Shown: positions 9,146 through 18,801 of the stretch, piece by piece
Position numbering within the stretch: the stretch's first letter is position 1
How the letters are laid out: each line of letters opens with the position of its first letter
NCBI GenBank assembly: GCA_964419145.1
Contig: CAYQOM010000002.1
Coordinates: 62,001-126,000 of the forward strand
Reading direction: 5' to 3'
DNA from: UBA2336 sp964419145
Lineage (GTDB): Bacteria > Bacteroidota > Bacteroidia > Cytophagales > Cyclobacteriaceae
DNA: 64,000 nucleotides
The notes under the pieces: model-generated
Told to the model about the DNA's origin: nothing
The model's input: only the letters and a program-made list of their open reading frames with translations
Database searches by the model: none
Made by a program: the position numbers and the translations under genes

Positions 9146-9382
9146 CGCGCCAAGTTAACAAACCTTCAATCGTTTGAATATGGCCAAGCACGATTTCGAA
9201 CAGAAAAATATTTTTAAAAAAGTTTTCTAGTGTATTGACTTTGGTATTTGTGCTCTTTTTATAACGGCATATTTTTCAAAAAAATCAAGAGGTGCTGATG
9301 TTGTTTTCTTAAATCCTTTTTTTACATCTTTGTCTCCCTTTCCCGTTGCGGAAACGATCTTTAACTCAAACGTTGAATCTAA
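9146..9382. promoter_or_regulatory. AT-rich divergent intergenic region upstream of dnaA
   Basis: This 237-base region separates the divergent mutA and dnaA genes. It holds long A/T runs (for example 9209-9224 and 9253-9282), which could be a promoter region or a DNA-unwinding element given the nearby DnaA boxes. TACATCTTTG at about 9323-9332 resembles, but does not match exactly, the Bacteroidota -7 element TAnnTTTG. Confidence 0.4.
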
Positions 9383-10792
9383 ATGGTAGCTGACTGCACA
9401 ACAGTATGGAATGATTGTCTCGAAATCGTTAAGGAAAGTGTAGGAGAAGAGAATTTCAATACCTGGTTTAAACCGATTGTTCCATTGCGTGTAGAAGGTG
9501 ATGTGCTCACCATTCAGGTGCCATCGCAATTTTTCTACGAGTGGCTGGAAGATAATTATGTAGCTGTTTTGAAGAAGGCCGTGCACAAAGCCATAGGCCC
9601 TGATGGACGTTTGGAGTACTCGGTTATTGTAGATAGTGGCAATACACAAAACCCACCGGTAACGGTTAATTATCCCAATGGCATGAATGGCAAGCGTGCC
9701 AATGGTACAGATACGGATTATTCTCCGTTCACATTTCGTGCATTGAATCCGCAAACCGTTAATTCAAGACTTAATCCAAGTTATTCTTTCGATAATTTTG
9801 TTGAAGGTGATTGTAATCGGTTGGCGCGTTCAGCGGGCGTTGCGGTTGCGAAGAAGCCGGGTGTAACGTCATTTAACCCATTGATGCTTTATGGGGGAGT
9901 AGGTGTTGGTAAAACGCACCTGGTGCAGGCCATCGGCAATGAAATTAAAAATAATATGCCGGACAAAATTGTTCTGTACGTGGATCAGAATGATTTTACC
10001 ACGCAATTTTTGAACGCCCTTCAAAATCATAAGCTTCAGGAATTCCAGAATTTTTATTTGCAGGTTGATTTGCTCATTCTGGATGATGTGCAGTTTTTGG
10101 CTGGCCGTGAAAAAACACAGGAAATGTTTTTCCACATCTTCAACCAATTGCATCAATCCGGTAAGCAGGTTATCATGACCAGTGATTGCCCGCCACGGGA
10201 TATGAAGGGATTTCAGGAACGTTTGCTATCCCGTTTCAAGTGGGGCCTCACAGCCGACTTGCAGGAGCCTGATTTCGAAACCAAGCTGGCCATCATTCAC
10301 CGCAAGATGCAGGCCGATGGCATTGATATTCCAACAGAAGTTGCCGAATACCTGGCCTATAGCGTAGACACCAACCTTCGCGACATGGAAGGTGTGTTGA
10401 ACTCACTTATTTTCCATGCCACGTTGTTGAAAAAGGAAATTGATCTGGATCTGGCGAAGGAAGTATTGAAAAACATCATTCGCGAAATTCAATCGGACGT
10501 AAGTGTAGATTTTATACAAAAAACCGTTTCCGAATACTTCAAAGTTGATTTAGACGCCATGAAAGGCAAGGTGAAGAAGCGCGAAATTGTTATTCCGCGC
10601 CAGGTAGCCATGTACTTCTGCAAGCGCTACACCCAATTAACGCTTGCGCTGATCGGTGAAAATTTTGGTGGTCGCGATCACAGTACGGTTATTCACGCAC
10701 TTGAATCGGTTGAAGACATGATGAAAACCGATTCTAACTTCAAAGCTTCAGTGGAGGAGCTGGGTAAGAAGTTGAAGATGCGGATGAATTAA
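9383..10792 (+). CDS. dnaA: Chromosomal replication initiator DnaA
   Basis: This 469-residue protein binds DnaA boxes and opens the origin. Domain I begins at the ATG (VWNDCLEIVKESV), a short variable domain II follows, and domain III carries Walker A GGVGVGKT at about 172-179 and Walker B LLILDDVQF. Domain IV carries the DnaA signature GGRDHSTVIHA at about residues 428-438. The start matches the family's usual N-terminus. The gene stands alone, divergent from mutBA, with no dnaN or recF alongside, which is common in Bacteroidota. Confidence 0.97.
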   Translation: MVADCTTVWNDCLEIVKESVGEENFNTWFKPIVPLRVEGDVLTIQVPSQFFYEWLEDNYVAVLKKAVHKAIGPDGRLEYSVIVDSGNTQNPPVTVNYPNGMNGKRANGTDTDYSPFTFRALNPQTVNSRLNPSYSFDNFVEGDCNRLARSAGVAVAKKPGVTSFNPLMLYGGVGVGKTHLVQAIGNEIKNNMPDKIVLYVDQNDFTTQFLNALQNHKLQEFQNFYLQVDLLILDDVQFLAGREKTQEMFFHIFNQLHQSGKQVIMTSDCPPRDMKGFQERLLSRFKWGLTADLQEPDFETKLAIIHRKMQADGIDIPTEVAEYLAYSVDTNLRDMEGVLNSLIFHATLLKKEIDLDLAKEVLKNIIREIQSDVSVDFIQKTVSEYFKVDLDAMKGKVKKREIVIPRQVAMYFCKRYTQLTLALIGENFGGRDHSTVIHALESVEDMMKTDSNFKASVEELGKKLKMRMN

Positions 10793-10877
10793 TTAGATCT
10801 CAAGCTTTTATTTTCAGATGAAGAGTCATTTTTTTGAACGACACTTATATTAGTGCTTATCACATTTCTATTCAAAA

Positions 10878-11978
10878 TTAAACAACCGGTTCATACTGTC
10901 TGTGTCTTTTTCTGAGCAGTATAAATGAAAGTACCATAGCTCCTGCGGTAACTAGCACAATCAGCTTGCCAAGTACGAACATAAAGCATAGCATAAATAA
11001 CCAGAATAGGTATGAAGTGAACCGATCAGGATTTCGATCCGGTTTAAGCAGATAGGTGTGGATCAGCGTCAGGAGCCCCCCAGAATATAACGGTAGCAAC
11101 AAGTACTCATAGTAAAAAATATCACGCCATAATGTGGCCGTGATCAGCATCAGTTCGGGTAGCATCAGAAGACTGTAGAGTTGAACGTACATAACGAAAG
11201 TACGACCAAGGGAAATTGGAAGATTCCTGATCCAGGTAAGGTGTTGATCTTCAAATATTTTAAGTCTTTGCACTAGAAATGTATGCGACAATAAAACGAA
11301 TCCCCAGGTGAGGCCAATTATCCTGAAATCATCCCCGGGTTCAAGGGTTTCCCTTACAACGTACAGTAGTGTAAGTGAAAACATTTTGCTCAACAAAAGA
11401 GACGTCTTTCCTTCTTTAAAGATGTAACCAATATAAAAGCTGAATTGGCTTTTGAGATGAGGCAATGTGAACGAAGGCACGGTTATGAGCGCAGGTAGGC
11501 TTGCAGTGTGCAGCAATCGTGTCAGGGCCCATCCGTTGAGACTACACAAGGATGCCTGAAACAGCGCGATAAATATTATAGTAGGATAGTAGTGATTTTG
11601 AAAAGCAACACTATAAATAAATATGGTATAGATAAGTATCGGAAGAAATATAAAAACACTTACTGCAAAAAAAAGGAGAAAGCCTAACCGTACAGGAAGC
11701 ACCGAAAGATGATGAAGAAAAACGTAGGAATTATCTCTGATTATACAAGCCAGGAAGTGCAGCGCTTTTAGACTGTACAATGTCCATACTGCCAAAACAA
11801 TCGCAAAAAACACTTGCGAGTTTAGCATACCTCCAATCAGGGCCAAGTGATATTCAACGATTTGAGAAGGTTGTACTACTCCGAACATCAAAAAGAACAC
11901 AAATGCCAAAATACCTGCATGTCTTTTGTAGAACGGAACGGCTAGACTTTTTATAAGCACGTAAAGCAGTTCTCTCAT
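10878..11978 (-). CDS. Multi-pass membrane protein, ABC transporter permease component
   Basis: This 366-residue protein is rich in hydrophobic segments (for example around residues 23-45, 50-75, 95-125 and 325-350), giving perhaps 8-10 membrane spans. It has no motif that I recognise. Its start overlaps the stop of the upstream ATP-binding gene by 4 bases, so it is very likely the membrane subunit of that ABC exporter. Similarity to a named permease family could not be judged by reading. The DNA looks more AT-rich than the flanking genes. The substrate is unknown. Confidence 0.65.
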   Translation of the reverse strand: MRELLYVLIKSLAVPFYKRHAGILAFVFFLMFGVVQPSQIVEYHLALIGGMLNSQVFFAIVLAVWTLYSLKALHFLACIIRDNSYVFLHHLSVLPVRLGFLLFFAVSVFIFLPILIYTIFIYSVAFQNHYYPTIIFIALFQASLCSLNGWALTRLLHTASLPALITVPSFTLPHLKSQFSFYIGYIFKEGKTSLLLSKMFSLTLLYVVRETLEPGDDFRIIGLTWGFVLLSHTFLVQRLKIFEDQHLTWIRNLPISLGRTFVMYVQLYSLLMLPELMLITATLWRDIFYYEYLLLPLYSGGLLTLIHTYLLKPDRNPDRFTSYLFWLFMLCFMFVLGKLIVLVTAGAMVLSFILLRKRHRQYEPVV

Positions 11979-12607
11979 GTATTTAATAGTTGAGCTGACT
12001 GATCCTTTACTATAATTTTGCCTATAGGCACGGAATAGCTATCTGGAAAAGGCTGATGCGAGGAGATCAAAAATGATGTGCCTTTTGCCTGCCTCTTGTT
12101 AAGAATATTAAAAAGCTGAGGAAGAAATGAACTTTCCAGTGTGATGAGCGGCTCGTCAAGCAGTACCAGATTGGTTTGGCCGATCAGAGCCAGAACAATA
12201 GAAAGCTTTTTGATCATCCCGCTAGAATATGTTCCTATCCTATAAGGCAGAATATGATTGATGTCAAAATGATCGGTCAGATCTCGAATACCTACATTGG
12301 TTTCATTTCTGATATTTTGAACAAACCTGATTAAATCTTGGCCGGTTAGAAAACTCGGGTAAAGTGGTTCGGCCTCGGCAAAGGACACTTGTTTCCGGTA
12401 TGCCAGAGGTTCTTTTTTTAAGGCGGCTGAGTTAAGGATAATACTTCCTTCAAAGGGGTTTATGCCCGCAAGAATTCTCATTAATGTGGTTTTGCCCGAT
12501 CCGTTTCCTCCCTGCACCCAATGCGTACCCTGCGGAATGGTAAGATTACGAATATTAAGAATAATACGGGGACCGTATGCTTTAGTAATGTTAGTAAGCT
12601 GCAACAT
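11975..12607 (-). CDS. ABC transporter ATP-binding protein
   Basis: This 210-residue nucleotide-binding subunit has Walker A GGNGSGKTT at about 34-42, a degenerate signature loop YSSGMIKKLS, Walker B LVLLDEP and the H-loop SSHQ. The CcmA-like short form with a single ABC domain fits an exporter of the ABC-2 or heme-exporter type. It is translationally coupled to the membrane protein gene downstream. The signature (SSGM rather than SGGQ) is as seen in CcmA-like proteins. The substrate cannot be inferred. Confidence 0.85.
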   Translation of the reverse strand: MLQLTNITKAYGPRIILNIRNLTIPQGTHWVQGGNGSGKTTLMRILAGINPFEGSIILNSAALKKEPLAYRKQVSFAEAEPLYPSFLTGQDLIRFVQNIRNETNVGIRDLTDHFDINHILPYRIGTYSSGMIKKLSIVLALIGQTNLVLLDEPLITLESSFLPQLFNILNKRQAKGTSFLISSHQPFPDSYSVPIGKIIVKDQSAQLLNT

Positions 12608-12844
12608 ATATAATATGTTGAAATTTATGTGCTGGAGTTACACAAACCTGTACACCTTTAGCATTTTTCATGTTGTTCTTGGCGGCTTGCATGGAAAATT
12701 ATAGAACCTGCGTAAAGCCAGTTATTGAAAGCCTGTAGCCACAAAGTAAAATCCTACACAATTTTAACGAGCAGATAGCCAATTGAGAGAATTAAGAATT
12801 CTTTGCAGCCTTGGATGAAAATAAAGGAACTTGAGTAAGTCCAG

Positions 12845-14281
12845 TTATCTAAGAATAAAATTATACGGTAACACTTCCTTCGAACTATTCATTCCGTACA
12901 AACTTACCCTACCCTTATACTTTTCAAAGAAGTCAATTACTTCCTGCGGGTCTTTCACGCGAACGCGATTGATGGAAATGATGGTATAGTTTTCCGGTAC
13001 GCCCAACTCCTTCATGTATCCGCCTTTGATCTTGGAAACCTTAACACCATAATCGGTAGCTTCAAGATCGGCACCTAGCGTTGTGGAGGGAACAATTTCA
13101 CGTTTAACAATGTCAGTTGTGCCTTTTTTGTTTGTAAGCGTTACAGTTGTTGTTCCGGGTTTATTGTCGCGCACATAGGTTATCGATACTTTGTCTCCCG
13201 GGTATCTGTAAGCCAATTCTTCTTCAAAAGCACTCTGACTATTCACCTCTGTGTTGTTCACTTTGGTGATCACATCACCTAATTGTAAACCGGCTTTCAT
13301 GGCTGGGCCGTCTCTATCAAGACTTTCCAACAGTACACCTTTAAAATTCTTTACGTTTGTATTCAGGTCGTACTTCTTGGCATTTTGAAAATCGTATTCG
13401 ATTACGCGGCCACCAAAAATTCCTTTTTGCACAATGCCGTGTTTCACCAGGTCATCTACCACCTTACGTACCAGATCAATCGGAACGGCAAATGCATAAC
13501 CGGTATAGCTGCCTGTGCGTGAAAGTATGGCCGTGTTGATGCCTACCAGCTCACCGTTTTTATTTACAAGTGCCCCACCACTGTTTCCGGGGTTAATGGC
13601 TGCATCCGTTTGAATAAATGATTCAATGGGAAATTTATCCTCGAGAATGCCAATGCGTCTGCCTTTTGCACTGACAATGCCTACGGTTACGGTTGAAGAA
13701 AGTGAAAACGGATTCCCCACAGCCACTACCCATTCTCCCACCTGAAGATTCTTTGATGACCCAATGGTGATTGCTGGGAGATTTGTTTCGTTTATTTTTA
13801 ATACGGCCAAGTCGGTGGATGGATCGGTGCCAATCAGTTCAGCGGTATACACTTTCTTGTTGTGCATCACTTCAATCTTCTCGGCTGCTTCCACTACGTG
13901 GTTGTTGGTAACAATGTATCCATCGGCAGAGAAAATTACACCGGAGCCACTGCTTACCCGGGTTTGTGTGGTTGTGCCTCCGCCAAAAAACCAATCGAAA
14001 GGCGAGTAGGAGGTGCCTTTAAAAATGCTGTTGATATACACCACACTGGGGATGGCTTTGTTGGCGGCCAGACTGAAGTCGGTAGGTTCTGCATTGTTTT
14101 CTGTATCCAGTTCAACCGTATTGGGCGTAAAAACAGCTGGTGAATCGTAGCGGGCCATGTCGTATGTGGGTTCCTGTTTAAACGGATTACCTGACGTTTT
14201 CACCAGGTATTGAAAAAAAACATAGGCTCCGGCCAGGCCACTGATAAATCCGATAACAGCTATTTTAAGGAATGTCTTCAT
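12845..14281 (-). CDS. HtrA/DegQ-family periplasmic serine protease
   Basis: This 478-residue protein has an N-terminal membrane anchor or signal (about residues 6-26), a trypsin-like domain and two PDZ domains. The catalytic triad is visible: His128 in TNNHVV, Asp157 in STDLAVL and Ser234 in GNSGGAL. The first PDZ domain lies around 285-385 and a shorter second one around 410-478. The family degrades or chaperones misfolded envelope proteins. It stands alone, divergent from the GH3 gene. Length and motifs are normal for Bacteroidota DegQ-like proteins. Confidence 0.93.
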   Translation of the reverse strand: MKTFLKIAVIGFISGLAGAYVFFQYLVKTSGNPFKQEPTYDMARYDSPAVFTPNTVELDTENNAEPTDFSLAANKAIPSVVYINSIFKGTSYSPFDWFFGGGTTTQTRVSSGSGVIFSADGYIVTNNHVVEAAEKIEVMHNKKVYTAELIGTDPSTDLAVLKINETNLPAITIGSSKNLQVGEWVVAVGNPFSLSSTVTVGIVSAKGRRIGILEDKFPIESFIQTDAAINPGNSGGALVNKNGELVGINTAILSRTGSYTGYAFAVPIDLVRKVVDDLVKHGIVQKGIFGGRVIEYDFQNAKKYDLNTNVKNFKGVLLESLDRDGPAMKAGLQLGDVITKVNNTEVNSQSAFEEELAYRYPGDKVSITYVRDNKPGTTTVTLTNKKGTTDIVKREIVPSTTLGADLEATDYGVKVSKIKGGYMKELGVPENYTIISINRVRVKDPQEVIDFFEKYKGRVSLYGMNSSKEVLPYNFILR

Positions 14282-14428
14282 AACACGAATTAAACAACAA
14301 AACGATGATCCAGAACAAGCAAAAGTTGAACCACTTGAAAAATTTCTGCCAATATTAACGGATTACCCTATCCGGTAGTTCACCATCTGTCATTCGTATT
14401 TGCAATTTCGTCACTACTTTTACACGAT

Positions 14429-15925
14429 ATGGGTATTCGTTCTCTCCTGGCAAAACCATTTGCTGCCTATGTGGCGGCTCAAACACGAAAGTGGTCGCTC
14501 AATCCGGCATTGTATCAGCACAACATCATGTTGAGCCTTATAGAGCAAGCAAAGCATACAGCATTTGGAAAAGATCATGACTTTGAGAGCATCCGGACAT
14601 ATGATGATTTTAAAAAGCGGGTGCCAGTACGGGATTATGAAGAACTAAAACCCTATGTTGAACGCATCCTGAAAGGAGAAGCCAACGTGCTGTGGAAAGG
14701 AAAACCGGCTTACCTGGCCAAGACCTCAGGTACTACATCGGGAACAAAGTATATTCCCATCTCGCATGAATCGAAGTTTAGCCATTTTGTGAGTGCGCGT
14801 AACTCAACTTTGAGTTATGTGCATGAAACAGGCAATGCTTCATTCTTGGATGGCAATTTGATTTTTCTTTCGGGTAGTCCGGAGATGGATGAGACTGCAG
14901 GAATAAAAACCGGCAGGTTGTCAGGGATTTCCAATCACCTGGTGCCGGGTTATTTACGCACCAATCAAAAGCCTTCGTACCAAACCAATTGCATTGAAGA
15001 TTGGGAAGAGAAACTGGAACGCATCATTGATGAAACCCTTGATGCGAACATGACGCTTATTTCTGGAATTCCACCTTGGGTGCAGATGTATTTTGATCGC
15101 ATTCATGCGCGAACCGGTAAGAAGATAAAAGATGTGTTTCCCAATTTTTCGGTGTTTGTATATGGTGGGGTAAACTTTGAACCGTATCGCGCCAAGCTGG
15201 AAGAATCCATTGGTAAGAAGGTTGATTCGATAGAGACTTACCCGGCATCCGAAGGATTTATTGCTTACCAAGATTCGCAACACGATCCCGGATTGTTGTT
15301 GCTGTTGAACAACGGTATGTTTTTCGAATTTATTCCGACCGAGGAATACTTTACAGCAAACCCCACACGCCTGCGTATCGATGAAGTGGAGCTTGGAAAA
15401 AATTATGCCCTGATCATTAATAGCAATGCCGGGCTTTGGGGTTACTCCATTGGCGATACGGTCAAGTTTGTTTCTAAAAATCCCTATCGGTTATTGGTGA
15501 CGGGCAGGATCAAGCATTTCATCTCAGCTTTTGGTGAACACGTAATCGGAGAGGAAGTGGAGAAAGCCATGAACCTAGCGAGGAAGAAGTTTCCGGACGT
15601 GGAGTTGATTGAATTTACGGTAGCGCCCCAGGTAACACCGACTGATGGTTTGCCGCACCATGAATGGTTTATTGAGTTTTCAAATCCGCCTGCTGACATG
15701 ACAGCCTTTTCGCTTGAATTGGATAATCAGCTTCGTTCATTAAATGTATATTATGATGATTTGATTACGGGTAACATTTTGCAAACGCTAAAAATCACCT
15801 CCCTTAAACCGCAATCCTTTATTGAATACATGAAATCTCAAGGCAAACTTGGTGGCCAAAACAAAGTGCCCCGTTTATCAAACGATCGAAAAATTGCCGA
15901 TGCACTTCAGCAATTTAAAACCTGA
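14429..15925 (+). CDS. GH3-family acyl-acid amido synthetase (auxin-responsive GH3 homologue)
   Basis: This 498-residue protein belongs to the GH3 branch of the adenylating (ANL) superfamily. The ATP-binding motif TSGTTSGTKYIPIS lies at about residues 96-109, and a second adenylation block (YPASEGF) follows at about 271-277. Plant GH3 enzymes join amino acids to auxin or jasmonate; bacterial members have no agreed substrate. Bacteroidota carry this gene widely. The start ATG at 14429 keeps the usual N-terminus. It is divergent from the protease gene and followed closely by a small exported protein. Confidence 0.85.
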   Translation: MGIRSLLAKPFAAYVAAQTRKWSLNPALYQHNIMLSLIEQAKHTAFGKDHDFESIRTYDDFKKRVPVRDYEELKPYVERILKGEANVLWKGKPAYLAKTSGTTSGTKYIPISHESKFSHFVSARNSTLSYVHETGNASFLDGNLIFLSGSPEMDETAGIKTGRLSGISNHLVPGYLRTNQKPSYQTNCIEDWEEKLERIIDETLDANMTLISGIPPWVQMYFDRIHARTGKKIKDVFPNFSVFVYGGVNFEPYRAKLEESIGKKVDSIETYPASEGFIAYQDSQHDPGLLLLLNNGMFFEFIPTEEYFTANPTRLRIDEVELGKNYALIINSNAGLWGYSIGDTVKFVSKNPYRLLVTGRIKHFISAFGEHVIGEEVEKAMNLARKKFPDVELIEFTVAPQVTPTDGLPHHEWFIEFSNPPADMTAFSLELDNQLRSLNVYYDDLITGNILQTLKITSLKPQSFIEYMKSQGKLGGQNKVPRLSNDRKIADALQQFKT

Positions 15926-15966
15926 TTTAATCTTCACTCCTTCATGAACCTCACCCTCTCTTTGAT

Positions 15967-16497
15967 TTGAAATACGCCTTGATCATAGTATTGTTATGTC
16001 AATCTGTGCTTGTGTTTGCACAAGGCAATTCGATCATGCCACCTGATGAAATGATAAAATTAATTCCAAAAAAAGTAGAGGGATTTAATCTTGTTGACCA
16101 ACACAAGGGCAGAACCATCAAAATCGGAACACTTACGTATTCGATGGTAGAGCGAAGCTTTATTAAAAACAAACGAAAGGTCACCATTTTATTGTTCGAT
16201 TATAACAATGCACCCATTATGTACTCGCAGGCAACGGGCAAATGGTCAAACCTGCCTGAAGTGGAGACCGATACCGTGTCGCAGCGATCATTTTTGTTGA
16301 TCGAAAACAGGGGCTGGGAGCATTATCATAAACTAAACAATTCTTCACAGCTTTCACTCGGTATTAAAAACAGATTCTATTTGATTGTAAGCGGTGAAGG
16401 AGTCAATCTTGAAGCGTTGCGCACGATCTTGGCCCTATTTCCACTAGCTGAATTTCCGGGTCAGTACCTCGACTTTTCAGACGCCAAGCATCGTTAA
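15967..16497 (+). CDS. Hypothetical exported protein
   Basis: This 176-residue protein starts with a TTG codon at 15967; the signal peptide (residues 1-19, ending VFAQ) supports that choice. The mature part is mixed alpha/beta and I recognise no domain. It follows the GH3 gene by 41 bases on the same strand, and its end overlaps the convergent lipoprotein gene by 4 bases. Function unknown. Confidence 0.65.
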   Translation: MKYALIIVLLCQSVLVFAQGNSIMPPDEMIKLIPKKVEGFNLVDQHKGRTIKIGTLTYSMVERSFIKNKRKVTILLFDYNNAPIMYSQATGKWSNLPEVETDTVSQRSFLLIENRGWEHYHKLNNSSQLSLGIKNRFYLIVSGEGVNLEALRTILALFPLAEFPGQYLDFSDAKHR

Positions 16498-17555
16498 GCT
16501 TTTTTATCGGGAAATACTTTTACCACTCTGATCTCTTTAACAAAAAGTACTACTGTTAATAGACCAATCCCAACTGAAACCAGCACAGCCCACACGTTCA
16601 TCTGGCGACATTCAGCGTACATGGTATAATCACGAAGGGCAAACTTGGTTGCCAGTGGTTTCCACACGGCCACGTTTTGAACAACTGAATCAGCGTTGGT
16701 TTCGATGATTTCCCAGGGAAGATGAATTTCATTTACATATTTTCCTCCATCGTATGCGTAGCTCATAAAATTCAGGCGTGACTCAAATTTTTTGCTTAAT
16801 GCTTCAAAGTCTTTGCCCGCCTGATCCTTGTCGAGCGGAATGCCTAATGTATCTGCTATTTGAGCAGGTATATTGTTTTCACTTTTCGGATCATCGATAA
16901 TACGATAAATCAGTTCTTTATTTTGATCCAGTGTGTCCAGCCATCTTTTGTCGATGTTGTTTTTGGCGATTACCGCCTTGATCATGTTATTGGCTTCATC
17001 GAACAACGCCATTTTAACAAAACGGTCGGATATTTTTTCATTCAACACTTCCAGGTAAACACTATCGGCTTTTGATATGGCGGTGCCTTCACCCGGAAGT
17101 CGATCGATGAACGCGAAATCTTCCTGGTTGAAAAAGTTCTCAACAGGGGTAAGGGTAAAGCGGTTTATTGGTCGAATGGTTTCAGTGTAATGGATGTAGG
17201 TATAAAACCAGCGGAATTTTTTTTCGAATGTTGAATGAATCTGGAACAAGGTGTCAGCTGGTCGATCAAGTTCACTATTCACGTCATCAACCGAATTAAA
17301 ATGTTTGCTAAATGCAATGCGGTATTTATGATCGTCTTTCTCTGACTCATCTTCAGTAACCGCTACCGTCCAACCACTTTGTTCATGAATGCCAAAGTAG
17401 TTTTGTTCAACATCATCTTTCTTGGTTTTCTCCAACACAATGGTTTTGTCGAGGGAGCCATCTTCATGCACAACAGTTTTGAATGCGATAGGATTTTGGC
17501 ATGCCGTGAGTAAGATTAGTGCAAGTAAGGTATAAAATGCAGTTGTTGTTTTCAT
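16494..17555 (-). CDS. Hypothetical lipoprotein with C-terminal membrane segment, sigma-operon member
   Basis: This 353-residue protein has a lipoprotein signal with lipobox LLTAC (Cys19) and one hydrophobic segment near the C-terminus (about 323-343, VSVGIGLLTVVLFVKE). No domain is recognised in between. It is the third gene of a minus-strand operon after an ECF sigma factor and its anti-sigma factor, with a 6-base gap, so it is probably a regulon member or part of the sensing pathway. A lipid anchor combined with a C-terminal span would be unusual topology. Confidence 0.65.
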   Translation of the reverse strand: MKTTTAFYTLLALILLTACQNPIAFKTVVHEDGSLDKTIVLEKTKKDDVEQNYFGIHEQSGWTVAVTEDESEKDDHKYRIAFSKHFNSVDDVNSELDRPADTLFQIHSTFEKKFRWFYTYIHYTETIRPINRFTLTPVENFFNQEDFAFIDRLPGEGTAISKADSVYLEVLNEKISDRFVKMALFDEANNMIKAVIAKNNIDKRWLDTLDQNKELIYRIIDDPKSENNIPAQIADTLGIPLDKDQAGKDFEALSKKFESRLNFMSYAYDGGKYVNEIHLPWEIIETNADSVVQNVAVWKPLATKFALRDYTMYAECRQMNVWAVLVSVGIGLLTVVLFVKEIRVVKVFPDKKA

Positions 17556-17561
17556 GATTTC

Positions 17562-18086
17562 TTATTGAAATTGTTGTTTAATACATTCCAGATATGCCAA
17601 TTGATCGGTAAAAGGTGTTTTGCAGGCACTAAAAATTGATTTGCGTTTTTTTCGATCTTCTGCAGAAGATCGAATGATTGCTGAGCTCAAAATGACTCCT
17701 TCTTCCCGTGTTGTGGTCAACGTTTTTTGTGGAGCCCCGGTATGGATGTACTCCACGCCAAAGCTTACCAGAAGTACCAGGGAGAGTGTCGCAAAGGCAT
17801 ATCGAATCAGTTGGAAAGGAGTAAATAATGACGTTAGCAGCGTTGGGCGCAAACTTCGTTGTTGTTCGTGCACAGCCTGCATAATGCGTGAGGTAAGTTG
17901 TGCTGCATGCGGTGCGGGAGTTTTGTTTTTTGAGACTTCAGTAAGCTGCGCCTGCATTAACTGAACTTGTTGAAACAATGCGGTACAAGCAGGGCAAATC
18001 TCCATGTGCCTGTTTAACTCCGCTTTTTCCTCAGGTGAAATTTCTTCCCACAGGTAAATCGATTGTTCATACGCGCTGCACTTCAT
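17562..18086 (-). CDS. Anti-sigma factor with zinc-binding motif
   Basis: This 174-residue protein has an N-terminal zinc anti-sigma motif, His27-x3-Cys31-x2-Cys34 (RHMEICPAC), then a linker and one membrane segment at about residues 107-126. It should hold the preceding ECF sigma factor at the inner membrane. The two genes are 2 bases apart. The C-terminal periplasmic part is short, with no recognised sensor domain. Confidence 0.85.
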   Translation of the reverse strand: MKCSAYEQSIYLWEEISPEEKAELNRHMEICPACTALFQQVQLMQAQLTEVSKNKTPAPHAAQLTSRIMQAVHEQQRSLRPTLLTSLFTPFQLIRYAFATLSLVLLVSFGVEYIHTGAPQKTLTTTREEGVILSSAIIRSSAEDRKKRKSIFSACKTPFTDQLAYLECIKQQFQ

Positions 18087-18088
18087 AA

Positions 18089-18655
18089 CTATCTTTTGTT
18101 TTGTGGAATTATCTGGTAATATTTTTCAAGTCCTGCCTTAATGTGTACACGGGCGTAATACAGGTTGCTCTTCATGTTGCCATTGCTCATGTCGAGTGCT
18201 TTGCATACCTCATCCGGTTCAAGTTGTTCCAAATCGCGAAGCACAAAAACAGCTTGCTGTTTGGGTGTAAGTTGTGCGGCCAGGTGTAAAATGATGTTTC
18301 GTAGCTCTTCATGTTCCAATTCGTTTGTTGCGTTTTCATTAGCCTGATGTGGCACGGTATCATCAAGCGGTCGCGTGTGTCGGAGCTTTGCTGATTTCCC
18401 TGCATCCAGGCATAGGTTCGTTACAATTTTTCCCAGCCACGTTTTAAAGCGGAAGTTGAAATCATACCGGTTCAGGTTTTTCCACACCCGTATAAAAGCT
18501 TCCTGTACAATGTCTTCAGCATCGGTTACTTCGCGCACGAAGCGCGAGGCGAGGGAAATGGCGAATCCCTGATTGGCTTCAACCAAAGCCCGGAACGCTT
18601 CGGTGTTACCCTTTGCTGATCGTTCAATCAGGTTGAACTCGATTTCCTTTTCCAT
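18089..18655 (-). CDS. ECF-type RNA polymerase sigma factor
   Basis: This 188-residue sigma-70 family protein has region 2 (DAEDIVQEAFIRVW) and region 4 (LTPKQQAVFVLRDLEQL followed by a helix-turn-helix). It lacks regions 1 and 3, as expected of extracytoplasmic-function sigma factors. It is the first gene of an operon with its anti-sigma factor and a lipoprotein. The inducing signal is unknown. Confidence 0.92.
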   Translation of the reverse strand: MEKEIEFNLIERSAKGNTEAFRALVEANQGFAISLASRFVREVTDAEDIVQEAFIRVWKNLNRYDFNFRFKTWLGKIVTNLCLDAGKSAKLRHTRPLDDTVPHQANENATNELEHEELRNIILHLAAQLTPKQQAVFVLRDLEQLEPDEVCKALDMSNGNMKSNLYYARVHIKAGLEKYYQIIPQNKR

Positions 18656-18801
18656 GCAGAAATTTAACGCTTATACGACCGGGGTTTGATCGGGTCAAAT
18701 GCCGGTTGAGATATTTTTAAAATATACTCCAATTAAGGGATGCAAAACCAAAACCATCGGAATTTGTTTATTTTGCACGACTCTAAAACCTGATCCTGCT
18801 T

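Noticed and set aside
9227..9754. 175-residue minus-strand frame opposite the dnaA start
   Set aside because: It lies antisense to the well-supported dnaA N-terminus and has no recognisable features; a shadow of the real gene.
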